From positions 2,657 through 66,656 of the forward strand of contig QEOQ01000253.1 in NCBI GenBank assembly GCA_010279815.1: a DNA stretch of 64,000 nt, given 5' to 3'. Below are positions 37,490 through 50,003 of the stretch, in pieces. Every line of letters begins with the position of its first letter. Positions within the stretch are counted from its first letter, which is position 1. Both the position numbers and the translations under genes were made by a program. Source of the stretch: Brachionus plicatilis. Lineage: Eukaryota; Rotifera; Eurotatoria; Ploima; Brachionidae. The notes under the pieces were generated by a model. It saw only the letters and a list, made by a program, of their open reading frames with translations. It ran no database searches and was not told the origin of the DNA.

Positions 37490-40400
37490 TTTTATCTATA
37501 TATTTAAAAAGAAAAATTTTAAATTAATTAATTTTAAAATACTTATTTTCTTTAAGGAATAAAAATAAATTCGATATTTTTTTATCTAAATGATATCTTT
37601 TTTTAGGAAACACATTAATAACACCCAACTCTTTTAGAATTATTTTAAAAGGAAAATTGAGAAAAAACTGGCTAATAACTAGATAATCTTTTAGTTGTAT
37701 AGGCATAATCAAATTTTTCTAATCCATTTGGATTTTTTGAAAATATTAATGAACTGAACCAAAAAATAAGATTTAGATTTATTACTAACGAAAATTTGAT
37801 TTTTTGTTCTTATAGGAAATAGTACAATTTTATCATTTATGACTTTTATGAATATTACAACTAACAGAACCGATTTTCGCTTTTTAAAAGAATAATCAAA
37901 TGTTCTCTGTTTTTTTATTGTTCAACAGTTCAAAATTACAACAATTGTATATGATTTTAATTTTTCATTTTGACATTAGTTTTCTATTTTTAATTCTTTT
38001 ATAAAATATTAGATGTTTTATCGAAAAAATCTATATTTAATTTCAATTTAACAAATTATGATTATTTAATTTCACAATTAATACACCCAAAAATCGGAAA
38101 AAACTAAATGTATTTCTATCTGAGAAAAGGTGTCTTATAACTTATATACAATTATAATTAATTACGAACAAAAATTTTTAAAATTTAACTACTAAACATT
38201 AAAACAAGAATATTCTAAATTAGAGTATAAAAATTCAAATGATATAATCTTTAATCTAAATTAGTCAATAAAATTGATTATTTTCAAGAATGAATTATTT
38301 TATTTTTAATATGAGTCAACGTTGAAATTACTAATAATAACAATAACTATCAAAATATAATGAAAAGTCGAAGAATTTCAAAAATATTTAATGTGCCAAC
38401 AAAAAATGCAAAATTTGAAGAGAAAAATTAAATAAATGCTTTTGAACAAACTGTGGGTCTAATAAGGAAAACCAAAATGCTAAAATTTACCAATAAAATT
38501 AAATCAGTTATTTTTATAGGAAAATATTTATGAAAATAAAATTTTGGAAAGATGCTTCCCTTAAGAATACTTGGCTTACATCTACTTTTATAATCTAATA
38601 TAACTTCTAATCTAAAATGTTTTATATGATATTAAAAAATCCTCTTTAAGATTTTATTTGATGGTCTGATATTTTGTTCTTTTAAAATAAAATTCAATGA
38701 AAAATAAAGAAATTTTTATCCATTTTATGCAAAAACATCAAATAAATTGGGTGTAAACAAAATTCATTGATTATAGCTATTGAGATAAAAGAATGGCTAT
38801 ATTTCTAAAAACCTATTATTTAACTCCTACTTTTTTTTACATTTTTACTTGCATTTAAACAAATGATTTAAACGTTTAGAAAAAAATTAGATTTTACTTT
38901 TACGTTTTGTTTTTATCTTTTATACCGAATTTCACAGAACAATTTCTCTTTTAAAAATTTTATGATTCATTTTAATTTTAATTTAGATTGTTTCTTTTTC
39001 AAAAAAAATTTAATTATTGAAAATACAAGTCTTATGATATATATTAATTTAATAAGCGGTTATTGTGGTTCTTACTAAAGTGAAACATTCCGTTCCATCC
39101 ATTTTTCCTGGAATGAAACACGTTTCACTCTAGCAAGAACCATTGTATAAATAGCGAACCAGATCCTTTTTATTTTTTTAAGATCAAAAGTTTAAGATAT
39201 TCACTCAAAAAAAAATTTAATTAAAACAATTTAATTATTTAAAATATAATTTAAATAAATAAATAAATTCATGTTTATAAAGAACATTAACTAAGAATCC
39301 TAAATATATATTTATTTGATGAAGTTTTCTCTTAAAATAATTGATAAAATGATACTTTTTTTAAGTTTTTCGACATTTGATTGGAACGTTTATTAAATTT
39401 ATTTTTTTCCTTAAAATAGCTTTAAAATTCTATTTAATCAGACTTCAAAAATAAAAGGAGTTTTAAAAAAATGAAAATATAAGGATTATCAATGGAACCT
39501 ATGACTGCCGGCTTTTTTTAATAATTTGGCAGCTTTTGTTATTTTGGTTTAATAAATTTAGTTTATTTCGTAGGAATTTTGAATTAAAATGTTTAGATAA
39601 TTTAAGGAAAACTCTAAGGTTCATTTCTTTCAAAATAATTAAAAAATGCTTATTTTCTCTGATTTTTAACGATTTTTTTCCATTACTAAAACAAAAATTT
39701 TAATTTGCAAAAATTTTGAAAAAATGACTGATTAATGTGTTTGCCTGACTGACTGCTTAAATGACTGATTAATATAAAACTACAACTTTTACCAGTGAAA
39801 TTTAGCGAGTTTTTTTTCAATTTAATAAATTTTTTAAGTCCAAATCGTGACTTGACTTTGGAATAAAAAAATAATAAAAGCTAAAGTTACTTTTTCCGTT
39901 AAAAAATAAATTAAACTTATTTTTTTCCTGTTTTGTTTATTTTAATAGCAATTTTATCAAAATTCAGCTCATCATAAATAAAAAAAATCGCATAAAAAAT
40001 TTAAAAAAATCTAGCTCATCGCTATTATTTTTAATTTCATATTATTCGATTAACAATTTTTAAATATATGATGACTTAAAAAATAAAGAAATCAAATTTT
40101 TCTATTTTTTTAAAAGGAAAATTCATATGGATCAGCATTAGCAAACTAACAGAGATATCCCATAAACATGCTAAGCCACATTGACTTTTTAAGTTATTTT
40201 AATAAAAGTCAAGTCACGACATTGACTTTGATTTGAGTTGTCTGGCTTTTGCCCAACACTGGTATTTCCAAAAGAGAAAAATAGAAAAATCTGATCCATG
40301 GAAAAGCCTTTCTATCTGTAAAAATAATTAATTGAAAAATATAACATAATAACGAAAAATTTTTTGTTTTAGTTTTGATTTTTTATTTTCAAAATAAATT

Positions 40401-41496
40401 TGTAAATTAAAAAATTCAAAGTTAAACTTAGACAAAATTTATTTTTGGTCACCTTATTCTATCTTTACTTTCACAGCAGACAATTTAAAGTGAAAAAAAA
40501 ATTATTTTTGGTCACTTTTATTTTAAGAATAACAAGTATGAATTTATAATTCAGAGTTAAATTTTTTTTCATTCATTTAGCTTTATTAATAAACAAATTA
40601 TTTGCCCTAAATAACAATATTTTTTTTAATTTAAATTCAATAATTTAAAGCGATATTATAAAGCTTTTATCAGACTTGCGCAAAAGTCAGAAAAAAAGTC
40701 ATTTTGAAGTATTTTGAAAAGTCTTTTGACTTGACTTGGAGTTTTTTTTTTAAAAAAAGTCATTTCAAAGACTTTGAAATAAAATGGTCAAAGTCAATTC
40801 AAAATACTTGACTTTGACTTTATGACTTTAAAATAACTCTGGCTTTTATTTATATTTAATTAAAAATCATTGTTCTTAATATTCAATTTACAAAAGTCAT
40901 TCACTTTAAAATTGGTTTAGAAACCAATTCCTATTTTTAAACCGGTTTTAAATTCAAACCGGCCAACCAGGTCTAAATTTCAGTCAAATATCCAAAGTAA
41001 TGTTAAATTTAGGTCTTAGGCTAAAATAAAAAAGATCTTCAAGCAAACTTCAAATATCGATGAACAATAATTAGTTAATGGGGCAAAAAAGGGTTAAAAA
41101 TAAAAAATACCTGTGGAGATAGCTCTCCAAAATGTATTCTAAAAAATTTAGAAATATATTGAATGCAGACCCTATTTAAAATAACGATTAGTAGTGCCTA
41201 ATAAAATTGGTCATCAAATCAAATTTTTCAATAATTTGCCCCACTGGTTTAGAAAGCATCGAATTATCTGGCAATATTTTTAATTCATCAAAATTGTTTA
41301 GAACCTAACCACTTTGGATTTCAATAAACTTTTATAAACTTTGCTACTAGTTTTATTTATTTACCATCCGACAGTAAAACAAAGGCCTTAAATAAGTATT
41401 TTTCAAAATTTTCAACTCAATTTTAAGAATTTATTTAATACAAAAAAAATTATTAACAAAACTGGAGTGTAACGATTAAAATTAAATAAAATATGT
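37490..41496. other. intergenic region with hairpin and dispersed repeat
   Basis: 4 kb of A+T-rich DNA. It contains a hairpin at 39067-39141 and several blocks of GTGACTTGACTTTG-type sequence (39838-39870, 40190-40262, 40690-40850). The middle block ends in CTTTTGCCCAACACTGG, the inverse of CAGTGTTGGGCAAAAG, an end sequence seen in many animal DNA transposons. No protein gene seen. Confidence 0.55.
39067..39141 (-). ncRNA. pre-miRNA-like hairpin (candidate)
   Basis: GGTTCTTACTAAAGTGAAAC (39067-39086) pairs with GTTTCACTCTAGCAAGAACC (39122-39141) around a 35-base loop. On the minus strand the only two departures are G-U wobbles, whereas on the plus strand they are A-C mismatches. This suggests a minus-strand RNA. 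Length and stem fit a microRNA precursor; a tiny MITE remnant is the main alternative. Confidence 0.35.
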
Positions 41497-41712
41497 TTAA
41501 TCTTTTTTGCTCTCTTGGCCATATTGATCGGAATTTTTGCAGTCGATTTTTTTTAGTAGCTCGGTTATGCTTTTGGTTGATAAGTTAACATTTGGATCAA
41601 GTTCAACATCAGCGATCGCATTTCGACGCCCAGAACGCCCATAGCGAACAAAATCAGTCATATTCTCATCCTCTTTTTTAATCATCTTATCTTCATTCGT
41701 ATTTTTATCCAT
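41497..41712 (-). CDS. PKI: cAMP-dependent protein kinase inhibitor (PKI)
   Basis: A 71-residue protein from a clear ATG. PKI binds the free catalytic subunit of protein kinase A, blocks its active site and helps export it from the nucleus. The inhibitory segment is DFVRYGRSGRRNAIAD. F21, R26, R29, R30, N31, A32 and I33 match, with exact spacing, F10, R15, R18, R19, N20, A21 and I22 of mammalian PKI-alpha; A32 replaces the phosphorylatable serine. A leucine-type export signal probably lies at about 49-56 (ITELLKKI). Both ends are acidic/lysine-rich and probably disordered. Length equals that of known PKIs (~70-78). It is intronless and stands alone in non-coding DNA. Confidence 0.88.
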   Translation of the reverse strand: MDKNTNEDKMIKKEDENMTDFVRYGRSGRRNAIADVELDPNVNLSTKSITELLKKIDCKNSDQYGQESKKD

Positions 41713-43211
41713 TTAGTTTTAAAGCAAACAAATTATATTAAACAAATAACAATTAGCAGTTTTAACAAAACTTAAAATAGCTGGCAGCAACTGTTCCACA
41801 ATCAAAAGTTATAATTAAATTCTGCAAAATTCATTTTTTTGTTATCTAAAAAACAAAATAATAATTATGTTACGCAAACAAAAAAATGATAATGGTTGAA
41901 TTGCAATAAACTTGGACTATTGGAGATGAAAACTGACATAAAGCCATGTTTAGATTTAATTAGGAAAAAAATCAACTATAAAAATGAAGATTTTTAGAGC
42001 TTATTTAATTTAGAAATGTGTCGATATGATTTTCGTCTAATTGAAAAAAGGTAAACATTTCTTAAGGCTGGCAAAAAATTCTTAAACGATACTCAATGGC
42101 TTTAGTTGCATAATAATTTAAATTAAAAGCGCATTTAGAAGGTTCCTACAAAATGGAAGAATGATTTTAAATTAGATTCAAATATCGATTTGAGATAAAT
42201 AAGTTTTTTTACATTTTAATCATTTAGCATATACAATTTATTCTATGATGTTATTTGATGCGAGAATTCTCTACTACCGCATCTTTAAATTTAATTCCCA
42301 TTGAGATTTGTTTTGTTTTAAAAAGTGGAAACTTTTCACTTATTAGAAAAATATTAATTAAAATACAAACTGTACACTAAAATTTTTTAGATTTCTTATA
42401 ATTCAAGCAAAAAATTCAAGCTAAAATTAATTTAAAATTACAGAAAAGCTTCAACTTAGAAGGATTCCATTCTCTTATTTTTTAAAGCGAAAATTCATAC
42501 TGATTTGATGTTTCATAAAATAAAAAGTACTGTTTTTAAGAGTCGATAACAAAAAAATAAATCTATTATTAAAAAAAATAAAATTATTAATTTAAAATTT
42601 AATTTAATTTGCACTTCTAAGTAAATAAAACCTTTCAAAAAAGTTAACATTTTAAATGTGTATCAATAAAATTCAATTTAATGTTATCTTTCCATTAATA
42701 TTTTTTAAAAACATTTAATTAATTCTTTAATAAAATATTTGAAATATCTTAATCTAAAAAACGGTATTATTGTAAATTTCCGATAATTATTGTAAAATTT
42801 AGTGAAAAAAAATTTCTAAAATTTTTTCAAAGTAACATAATTTCAATGAAATATTTTTTTTCAAATTTTATGTAAAAGTAAAATAAAATAAATTAAATTT
42901 TATTGACGTTTTTGATCGGAATTAATGTAAATTTCGGCAATGATTTTGTGATGATTTAAATGGTCTTTTTTCCTCTTTCATTCAATAAAAATCTTCAGAC
43001 AATTTTGATATTTTATTTAAAATATAGTTTTGGAGATTTACCTCCACAGGCTTATCCGAGCGGTATGAACCCTCTTTTCAGACAATTTTGATAAAGAATA
43101 CAAAAAATTGTGATCTTCTCAAAATGTTTAAAATTTAAAAATAATTAAATGAGAGTTATTTTGCAATTTTATTACCTTATTCCTTCGTTCGATATTGCAG
43201 CCTTAGAACCC

Positions 43212-43300
43212 GAAACACAACTTTGGCGCAGGCAATAAATACCATCTCGCCCATATTAAAATATTCTTAATATACACCGCATGCGTCAAAGTTGTGTTTC
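43212..43300 (+). repeat. 19-bp-stem hairpin with 51-base loop
   Basis: GAAACACAACTTTGGCGCA (43212-43230) pairs with TGCGTCAAAGTTGTGTTTC (43282-43300), with a single G-U wobble on the plus strand. Similarity extends a few bases outward (AGAACCC against GAGTCTT). It may be a small inverted-repeat element or a structured RNA. Confidence 0.55.
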
Positions 43301-46019
43301 GAGTCTTGGATTGTTTTTTAACAAATTAAACTGAAAAAAAAAAATTAGAAATGAATATTTTTATTTTTATTATTCGATTAAAGTAAATACTAAAATTTGA
43401 TTTTTGACGTGGCATCATTTTATAGAAAAATTAAAAATTGAAGTAAAAAATCAGATTTTAATCATTAAATACCATTCTTTTATACAAGTAAAAAAATTAG
43501 TTTTCTTTAATAAAGATAAAAATTCTCCAGACTTCAATTCCAATTTCAAGAAAAGAAGATCCTTTTTTTTAATTGATATTTACCGTTTTTACTAAATTTG
43601 GTTTGTAAGTATTAAACCGTTACAAGGGTTTAAGGTATATTAGAAAAAAAAAAAAGAAAAAAAACTTTGTTCTTATTAAGGTTGATTGCTTTTAAAATAT
43701 CAAAAATATTTTTAGCCTCAAGAAGTATGAAGGAAGCCTATTTTACAATTATTTTTCAATTCTTTTTATAGAAAATAAAATGATTTTATAATAAGAATTT
43801 TTTAATTTCTATTGTTTTGAACCAAATTTTGCATGACTTAAAAAAATTCGTGATCAATTGTATGACTAAAATATTGCTTAATAAACAATTAATGATTAAT
43901 TATTAATTTAACTTATAAATAAAAAATAGAAAAATAATGTTATAAAAAACAAACACAACAATTTTTTTATAGATTAATAATTGAAAAAAATTAATTTTTT
44001 GTAAATGCTATCATATTTTCTATTTTTTAGCTAAAAATAATAGATTTTTAAATTTTCATCCAAATGGGATTTTTCATATTTCTAATAAAAAGCACATCAC
44101 CTCAAACAAAACACTAATAACTCAAAGAAAAAACTATTTGAAACAAATAATAAAAAAAATTTACGTTTTCTTGTTAATTAATTTATTTTTCTTAATAATA
44201 ATTTGTTTGATAAAAATGTCACCTAGAACTTAAATATCAGTAATCTTTTTCAAAAATGATTTATATCCGATATCCGATTTATATCCGATAAAAGTTTCAG
44301 AAATCAAAAATTTTATTGATTTATCCAAACTAATTTATTAATTTGTTTAAGGTTTTAGATTTCAAAAGTTGTAAATATTCTTTTTCTTTATAAGAGTCAT
44401 AACCTCATTTGGAAAACTGTATCAGTTGATACAAACAATATTTCACTCAATTTTAAAGTATTAGAATGTTGAAGGCTAACTTGTCTTTAGGGCGACATTG
44501 TTAATTATAAAATAAAAATAATTTTTAACAATTTTATGTCTATTTTTATTAAAACTCTTTTTTTTACTTTACCACAAAGTTTTTTACGCAAACCATCATC
44601 ATCAAACTTCAGTTACCAAGCTATCAATCCAAGTTCAGTTTGAATTAAAAAATAAAAATTAATTCTATGATACCAGAAGTAAAGTATTAGCTAAGAATTT
44701 AATGATAACCCTCTTCGGAAAATCAGCTGTTCGTGATCCACTGCCAGAGGCACATACTCATGCTCTATAGGAGCTACTCAGTAACCAATAAATACAATAT
44801 ACTTCATATAAGTTTCTACCTAAACTAAACCTGAATTAATAACTTGGTTAATTCTACTTACAATCAAATCTTTTAAAGTCAGTTAAGCGTTGAACATGGA
44901 CTACTAGAGTTCTATTATCTTTTTCAATCCTATAAGTTAAATTAAGCCTTCAAAAAATATCTACTTCGATAGCAAACTACCTAAAATATGAAAATGTAAT
45001 ATTTTTAACAAAAATTTTTTAAAGTTATCACATTTTTTGTTCAACTGATTGAATTTTCAAAACCATTTTAATACTCTTGTAACAAAAAAGATTTGATACA
45101 GCTTTTGATCTTCTGAAAAGCAGTTTTCCCATTGTTTTTATAACATTTTTGCTATTTAAATAATTTGAAAAACAATACCTTAATAATATCCATTTATGAT
45201 TTTTGTGAATGTGGCTTATAGTATGATTTAAAAATAGCTTGCATTATTTAACAAAACGAGGCTTTCTGAAAATGTGTTTGATTTTAAATCACATAGAATT
45301 TTAGCTTGTGTAATACACAGATATTTTAATTTAATCTTTAATTAAAAAATTTTGAATTTAATACTTTAAAATGGTTTCCTGAACGACACTAGATAAATAT
45401 CAGGTGATTCTCATTTTTAAATTTAAATGGCTATCAATTTTTTTCAATTTTTTAAATTAATATGATTGAATTTCTATTATAAAATAGCTTAATTGTCTAA
45501 AACAAACCGACTAATTTAGGATATTGAAAAGATTATTTTGATTTTTTTATATGTTTTTCATTAATTATCTAAATTCAGAATCCATTGAATTTATTTGTTT
45601 CCAAATATGATTTTTTATAAATATATCTGTGTATCAGAATTCGAAATTGTTTACAATTAATCATAATCAGTTGATAATTATATTTAATCTTTGAATAATT
45701 TTAAAAAATTATTTGCGTCTAAAGCGTCTAAAATAAATAATTCTTTAATCACAAAAATAAATTTCAATATTTCAATAAAAAATTCTCATTTAAATTTTTT
45801 CAAAAATCATCTAAATATTCCTGAAATAAATGCCATCAATTTTTTTTTTTTAACTTTACTATATTTAATATCGAGCTTGTCAAAAAGCGTTATGTTTTTT
45901 CATCATCACTTAGGCTCCAACTAAAAACTAAAAAGTAATATTCCAATTTTACATCCGTCAAATTGTCGGTATTTTATTCCCCAATTAATTTCAAAAAGCC
46001 CTCAGCACTTAAATTAAGA

Positions 46020-46440
46020 ATTACTTTAATTTTGTACTATTGACCAATATCAAGGAATCAGTAGAGAAGAGACTGTGGACCAACTATGAAGAGTAAGAAT
46101 TGATTAATATCTCAGCACCGTATCCTTATGGAAGTAAAGGAAACAACCTTTAATAACTGGCCCAGACTCTTAACTTTCAAGAGAATGTAAGATCTTCAAG
46201 AATTTTCTTAGAGCAACAACAAATTATTGTTTTCTCTGACATCATCATCTTTTAGATCATCTTGGATACGTGTACGACAACGATAGTATCAATCGAAAAT
46301 GATTTTGATTGAAAGGAAGATAGAGGGTTGAACGTGAATAGAAGTGGGTTGAATTGATTAAAGAGAAAGCTATTCTTCTGTATTGTTATGGCGCAAAAAG
46401 GTCTTGTTTCTAGTGTCCCTTAAAAATTCGGTGGGTGACG
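46020..46440. other. G+C-richer island, possible solo LTR remnant
   Basis: The stretch has more even base composition and no long frame. It begins near TGTACTATTGACC and ends near GTGTCCCTTAAAAATTCGGT, followed by TGGGTGACGAT, which could be read as an LTR end plus primer-binding site. No direct-repeat partner is in the window and no flanking duplication was found, so this is speculative. Confidence 0.25.
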
Positions 46441-49400
46441 ATAAAAAACCTATATCATTTATATTATTATATATTATAATTCAATTATTTTTCAAATTAA
46501 AATAAGGTTGGCCTCAATGTATTTTTATTAATAAAATAAAATATCTCTTAAATTTATCGTTATATATTGATCAGAATAATCTTTCAAATCAAATTAATTT
46601 TTTGCGATTGTCAAGAAATGTGTTTTCTTTTTTTGATAAGCCAGGTAAATTGGTAGAAATATCTGAAAATTAAAATTTAGAAAATTTTTTTCAGCTCTTG
46701 GTATTTAAATTTTCAATTAATTATATTTTCCAGTCTAAAATTAGAATCATTCAAATTGGTGATGAGACCGAATTAAGCTTTGAATGATAATAAAAATTTT
46801 GGTCTCGAATTTTTTTATGTTGGGATTGGAACACAGGATTAGCCAACGCCGAACTTAAGTGAACGGACTTTAGACATGTCAACTTGGCGAATAATAAATT
46901 TAAGAAACTCAATTCAATTATTAAAATAAAATAAAAAATGTGCCACAAATTTAGAAAAATTTAAAACCTTAATTTTTACTTTTCTTACTGATCAGTTGAA
47001 AATTTTGCATCAAAAATTTAATAAAATCAATAAATTATCAAATTACTAAAAAAAATTTCATTTAATTATTTTATATAACAGTCTTGACACAAATTTAAAA
47101 ATCATAACCAAGATTTCAATGAATCTAATTTCAGCCTTAACAATCATTGTAATCCGAAGAAGCCGAATTTAATTCGAAAACTCAATTACCGAATGGTCAG
47201 AAAAAATTTAAAAAAAAAAAAAAATTTTAATTTTAGGCGAAATTATTCTAAAGTATTTAAACAAAATTCAATCAACAATAGCCACCATTAAATCGATTTT
47301 TTTATTTTTTACAAAATTATGCAATTATTAACAAATCATTTTATAACTTGTTCGAATTCAATCAAATTTTTAAAAAAATATTTTATTTTTCCAAATCAAT
47401 TCAAACCAAGATTTTATTATTACTTGGAGTAATCAAAACCAGCAAAGTAAATAACTCGATTAAGATAAGCAAATCATACACAGTTTTATATAACCATAAA
47501 AGATGAATATTTAAATAAAAATCACTTTATTCTTTTTATATTTGAAGACTTTTTCATTAACCACTTTTTCAATTATAATAGAATTAAAGACTAAATGAAA
47601 AAAAAAATTACTTAAAAAGAGACAGAAAAAGAACATACCGAAAAGACTAAGACTCTAAGACAATCGGGATATTTTTAGCTTTCATTGTAGTTTTGAATTT
47701 TTAGTTTCGTTTTTAGCGAAATAATTTTAAAAGTACTAAACAAGAACATTTTAGGTCAAAAAATATCCTAAGAGTATTTGTTCAAAAATTAGTCTGTGTC
47801 TTTTTTTCTTCTTTTATTTTTTGAAATCAAAAAAATGGTTTCTTAAAAAAGCTTTAAGTACTTTTAGGTAAAAACTTGCTTTTTGTCCGGTTAAAGAAGG
47901 TTAATTCTATTGTGAAAATTTTGTTTTAATCTTATAAAAGACTTAATTAATTTATTTGAAAATTCTTCAAAAGCTGTTTTTCACCAAAATTTGCCTAGGG
48001 TAAAATTGATATTCTGGAGGATAAATTATTTGGTAAAAATCATTTGGATTATGATTAAAATATGACAAAATAAAATCAAATAAAAATATTTAATAAAACT
48101 AAATTTACTTTTACAATTCTCAACGAAAAAATTAAATATTTGGGGATTAAAGTGAATTTTTAAACATTTAAAAATATATATTTTAACCTTATTGATAGAT
48201 GAACACAATTGCATAATCAAGGTGTTGCCATTGAATACAACAATGCTTAAGCTTTGAATTATTTATTCCAATTTCTCGCATTGCTTAAAATATAAACTTT
48301 ATTACTACTAATAAAGTTTACCAAAGGATTTACAATTGTTTTTGTCGTAAGACAATGATAATTAAAAATGATAAGCCCGTAAGTTTGCAATTAAGGACAA
48401 GTTTTTTGTGGTAAACAAAGATTTGCTCAGAGCCGGAAAAAGCCTCAGTTTTCGCTCAAAAGATTAAGCTTAATTTTTTTAAGGATTTAATTATTTTTTT
48501 TAGTTGCTTACAAGGTATTCACAAAATTAATAAAAAAAAACTTGTTCTAATTATTTGAAGATTTTTAGAATGTTTTTTTTTCGATTCATGCTGAGCTTCT
48601 TTTTATGAAACGTAGGCGATTATTTTCTTAAAACTTCAGGTGAGCTAGGTTAAGAACAATTTTTAAAAAAAAAAGCATTTTCTTAATCAATTTTTGATTT
48701 TATTGTGGTATTTTAAGTGTTTTTTGCACAACAAATAACTATATCTTTTACCAAGTCATGTTCAGACGCTAAATTTTCAAAAATTTAACCTAAGATATTC
48801 TTTTTTTAGCATGATCAAAATAATCCCAAGCTTAGCTCTGTTATTTAGAAAGGAAATATTAGTTGATTATTTTTGTCTAGACCATGAAAGTGACCATGAA
48901 TGAGTGTTGATAAATCGTCACATACCTCGGCCTTAAATAGTTATTGTTCTACTGAGGAATTTAAACGAATAGAGCTTTTTTAGATAAAATAATTTAGAAT
49001 AGAAAAATCTTGGGCTTTTAGAAATTGAAATTTTTTCATGTCAGAATTTAGAATATAAATGATCCGATAATTTTGAGAGTTTGCTTAGAATTAAAAAAAT
49101 GTAAATTTTTGACTGTAAAATTTCAGGTAAAATGTTAACGAATTAAATTATCCAAATAAGAATTTAATGTAATCATGATTTCATTGTTGAGCTTGGTATA
49201 ATTATATCAGAATTTTATTACTTAAATTAGTAATACTTTTTTTTTGATTACGGTAAAGTCTCAGAAATTTTTTTTCTAAATTATTTTAATGCAACAAAAT
49301 TTCTAAACTTGATTTAATTAAAAGAAAAAACTATTAAACGAATCACCCATTAAATTAAAAAAAAAAACAAAGCAAGCATTAAGTCCAAGAGGGTCCGTAA

Positions 49401-50003
49401 ATTGATTTTATATGAAAGTTTTATTTTTAATTGTTGTTTTCTTTTTATTAATGAAAAGCATAATTGATATTTTAGTTAAAATACCTTGTAGAAAAGTAAA
49501 AATTTTGTAATTAGTCCAAGTTTAAAACTTAATTAAGCTTTGAATTTCTTACAATTAAATGTTGGCTTCCTTTTAATTATTTTTCTTTTAATTTTCTTTT
49601 TGCAATCACTTATTTTAATTTTTATCAAGGGTCATTGAATTTTGTAAAGGTGAAGAAAGACAAAAAACGAAATATACGCAGAATTATGCGTCGAATTTCG
49701 TACAAATAAATAGGTATATTTATAATACAAGCTGACAAACAAAGCTAGAAATAAATTATAAATTTTTAATATTAAATTTTTGTTGCGATCGTTTTTTTTA
49801 AATTTTATTCCTTTAAGTCAAACAAAATTATAATAATAAATCCTTGCCAAATCTTCAAAATAAAAATAGGGACTAAAAATAAACCCATGTTTTTATGCAA
49901 TTGGTACTGTTCAATCGATAAATTAAATTTTTTTTTAAATTTACCTTTATTTTCTTGAAAGTAAAAATTTTCTTTATTTTAGTTGTAGATAATTGTGTAT
50001 AAT

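Larger units (their letters stand above)
41713..50003. other. 8.3-kb gene-poor intergenic region
   Basis: Very A+T-rich DNA with no recognised protein gene. It holds a hairpin at 43212-43300, a G+C-richer island at 46020-46440 and a short G+C-richer patch near 44700-44790 (CTTCGGAAAATCAGCTGTTC, CCACTGCCAGAGGCACATAC). Some or all of its 3' part may be regulatory DNA or 5'UTR for the Rab11-FIP gene; a splice acceptor (TTATTTTAG) lies just before that gene's start codon. Confidence 0.55.

Noticed and set aside
43021..43080. tRNA-like GGCTTATCCGAGCGGTATGAACCC
   Set aside because: No cloverleaf can be formed and box A is absent.
45691..45924. 77-codon plus-strand frame
   Set aside because: Composition like random A+T-rich sequence, no splice context or domain.
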